64,000 nucleotides of DNA from NCBI GenBank assembly GCA_964496575.1, contig CAZCAC010000005.1, forward strand, positions 1-64,000, in the 5' to 3' direction. The notes under the pieces were generated by a model. The model was not told where the DNA came from. It searched no databases and saw only the letters and a list, made by a program, of their open reading frames with translations. The position numbers were made by a program, and so were the translations under genes. Source of the DNA: CAZCAC01 sp964496575 (GTDB lineage: Bacteria; Planctomycetota; UBA1135; GCA-002686595). Shown here piece after piece: positions 63,875-64,000 of this stretch; the stretch's first letter is position 1; each line of letters starts with the position of its first letter.

Positions 63875-64000
63875 CGAGTGAATTGAAGGTGAATCTGAGC
63901 TTGGGGAGCCACCCGCGCCAGGCGCGCGGAGCCGGGCCATCTACGACCCGGTGATCGGGGGTAGATCAGACAGGATTCGATCGGCGGGGTGGTCCATTTT
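63875..64000. other. Upstream region of the acidic secreted protein, window end
   Basis: 126 nt with no coding feature visible; presumably it holds the promoter of the leftward gene. I see no clear -35/-10 pair. Confidence 0.4.

Overview
This is a very GC-rich bacterial chromosome segment of single-copy housekeeping genes mixed with large secreted proteins. I see no rRNA, tRNA, CRISPR array, integrase, transposase or phage gene. The cell envelope looks Gram-negative-like: there are lipoproteins with lipoboxes, YidC with a large periplasmic domain, and an undecaprenyl-phosphate sugar transferase. The PrkA/YeaH/SpoVR trio, a UbiA/UbiX/UbiE set that would fit menaquinone synthesis, GatCAB, and long lipoproteins or carboxypeptidase-regulatory-repeat proteins fit a Planctomycetota-type organism. 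That placement is an inference from gene content and protein style, not a proven assignment.

Layout. 1-6.7 kb, minus strand: four glycosyltransferase genes (one a GT2-GT4 fusion) and a PD-(D/E)XK nuclease-like protein. 6.7-11.3 kb, minus: the stress operon prkA, yeaH (DUF444), spoVR. 11.5-12.5 kb, plus: a secreted glutaminyl-cyclase-like M28 protein, followed by a 215-bp imperfect palindrome. 12.8-19.5 kb, minus: nrdR, a divergent ATP-cone/NrdD-like protein and smc, with a good NrdR-box match upstream of nrdR. 19.7-25.6 kb, minus: nadD, a WecA/MraY-like transferase, a metallophosphoesterase, yidC and mnmE. 26.0-28.8 kb: a small lipoprotein, miaA and an unknown secreted protein. 28.8-35.0 kb, minus: ubiE, a CPBP protease, ubiX, ubiA, holA and mutL. 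35.3-41.8 kb, minus: two tandem paralogous lipoproteins of about 1060 aa with an Ig-like segment and a YncE-like propeller. 41.85-42.85 kb: about 1 kb without a convincing gene. 42.9-46.4 kb, plus: ruvB, a SpoIID-like lipoprotein and tgt. 46.4-47.8 kb, minus: a 52-aa four-cysteine protein and an SH3-like secreted protein. 48.2-51.6 kb, plus: an aminotransferase and two glycosyltransferases. 51.6-58.5 kb, minus: larC, cheB, a 1055-aa repeat protein and comF. 58.6-59.2 kb, minus: a membrane protein. 59.5-62.7 kb, plus: gatCAB. 62.8-63.9 kb, minus: an acidic secreted protein.

How the genes fit together. Most genes sit in tight co-directional runs with ATGA, GTGA or TTGA overlaps (holA/mutL, ubiX/ubiA, ubiE/CPBP, SpoIID/tgt, gatC/gatA/gatB), so translational coupling is common. 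Several run-leading genes have a -10-like hexamer only 6-16 nt before the start codon, which suggests very short leaders. The most distinctive items are the nrdR/NrdD-like/smc run under a probable NrdR operator, a three-copy dispersed intergenic repeat (33.3, 52.9 and 54.2 kb), the 12.6-kb palindrome, the tandem propeller lipoproteins whose last gene has its stop-codon segment repeated in frame, and the small four-Cys protein.
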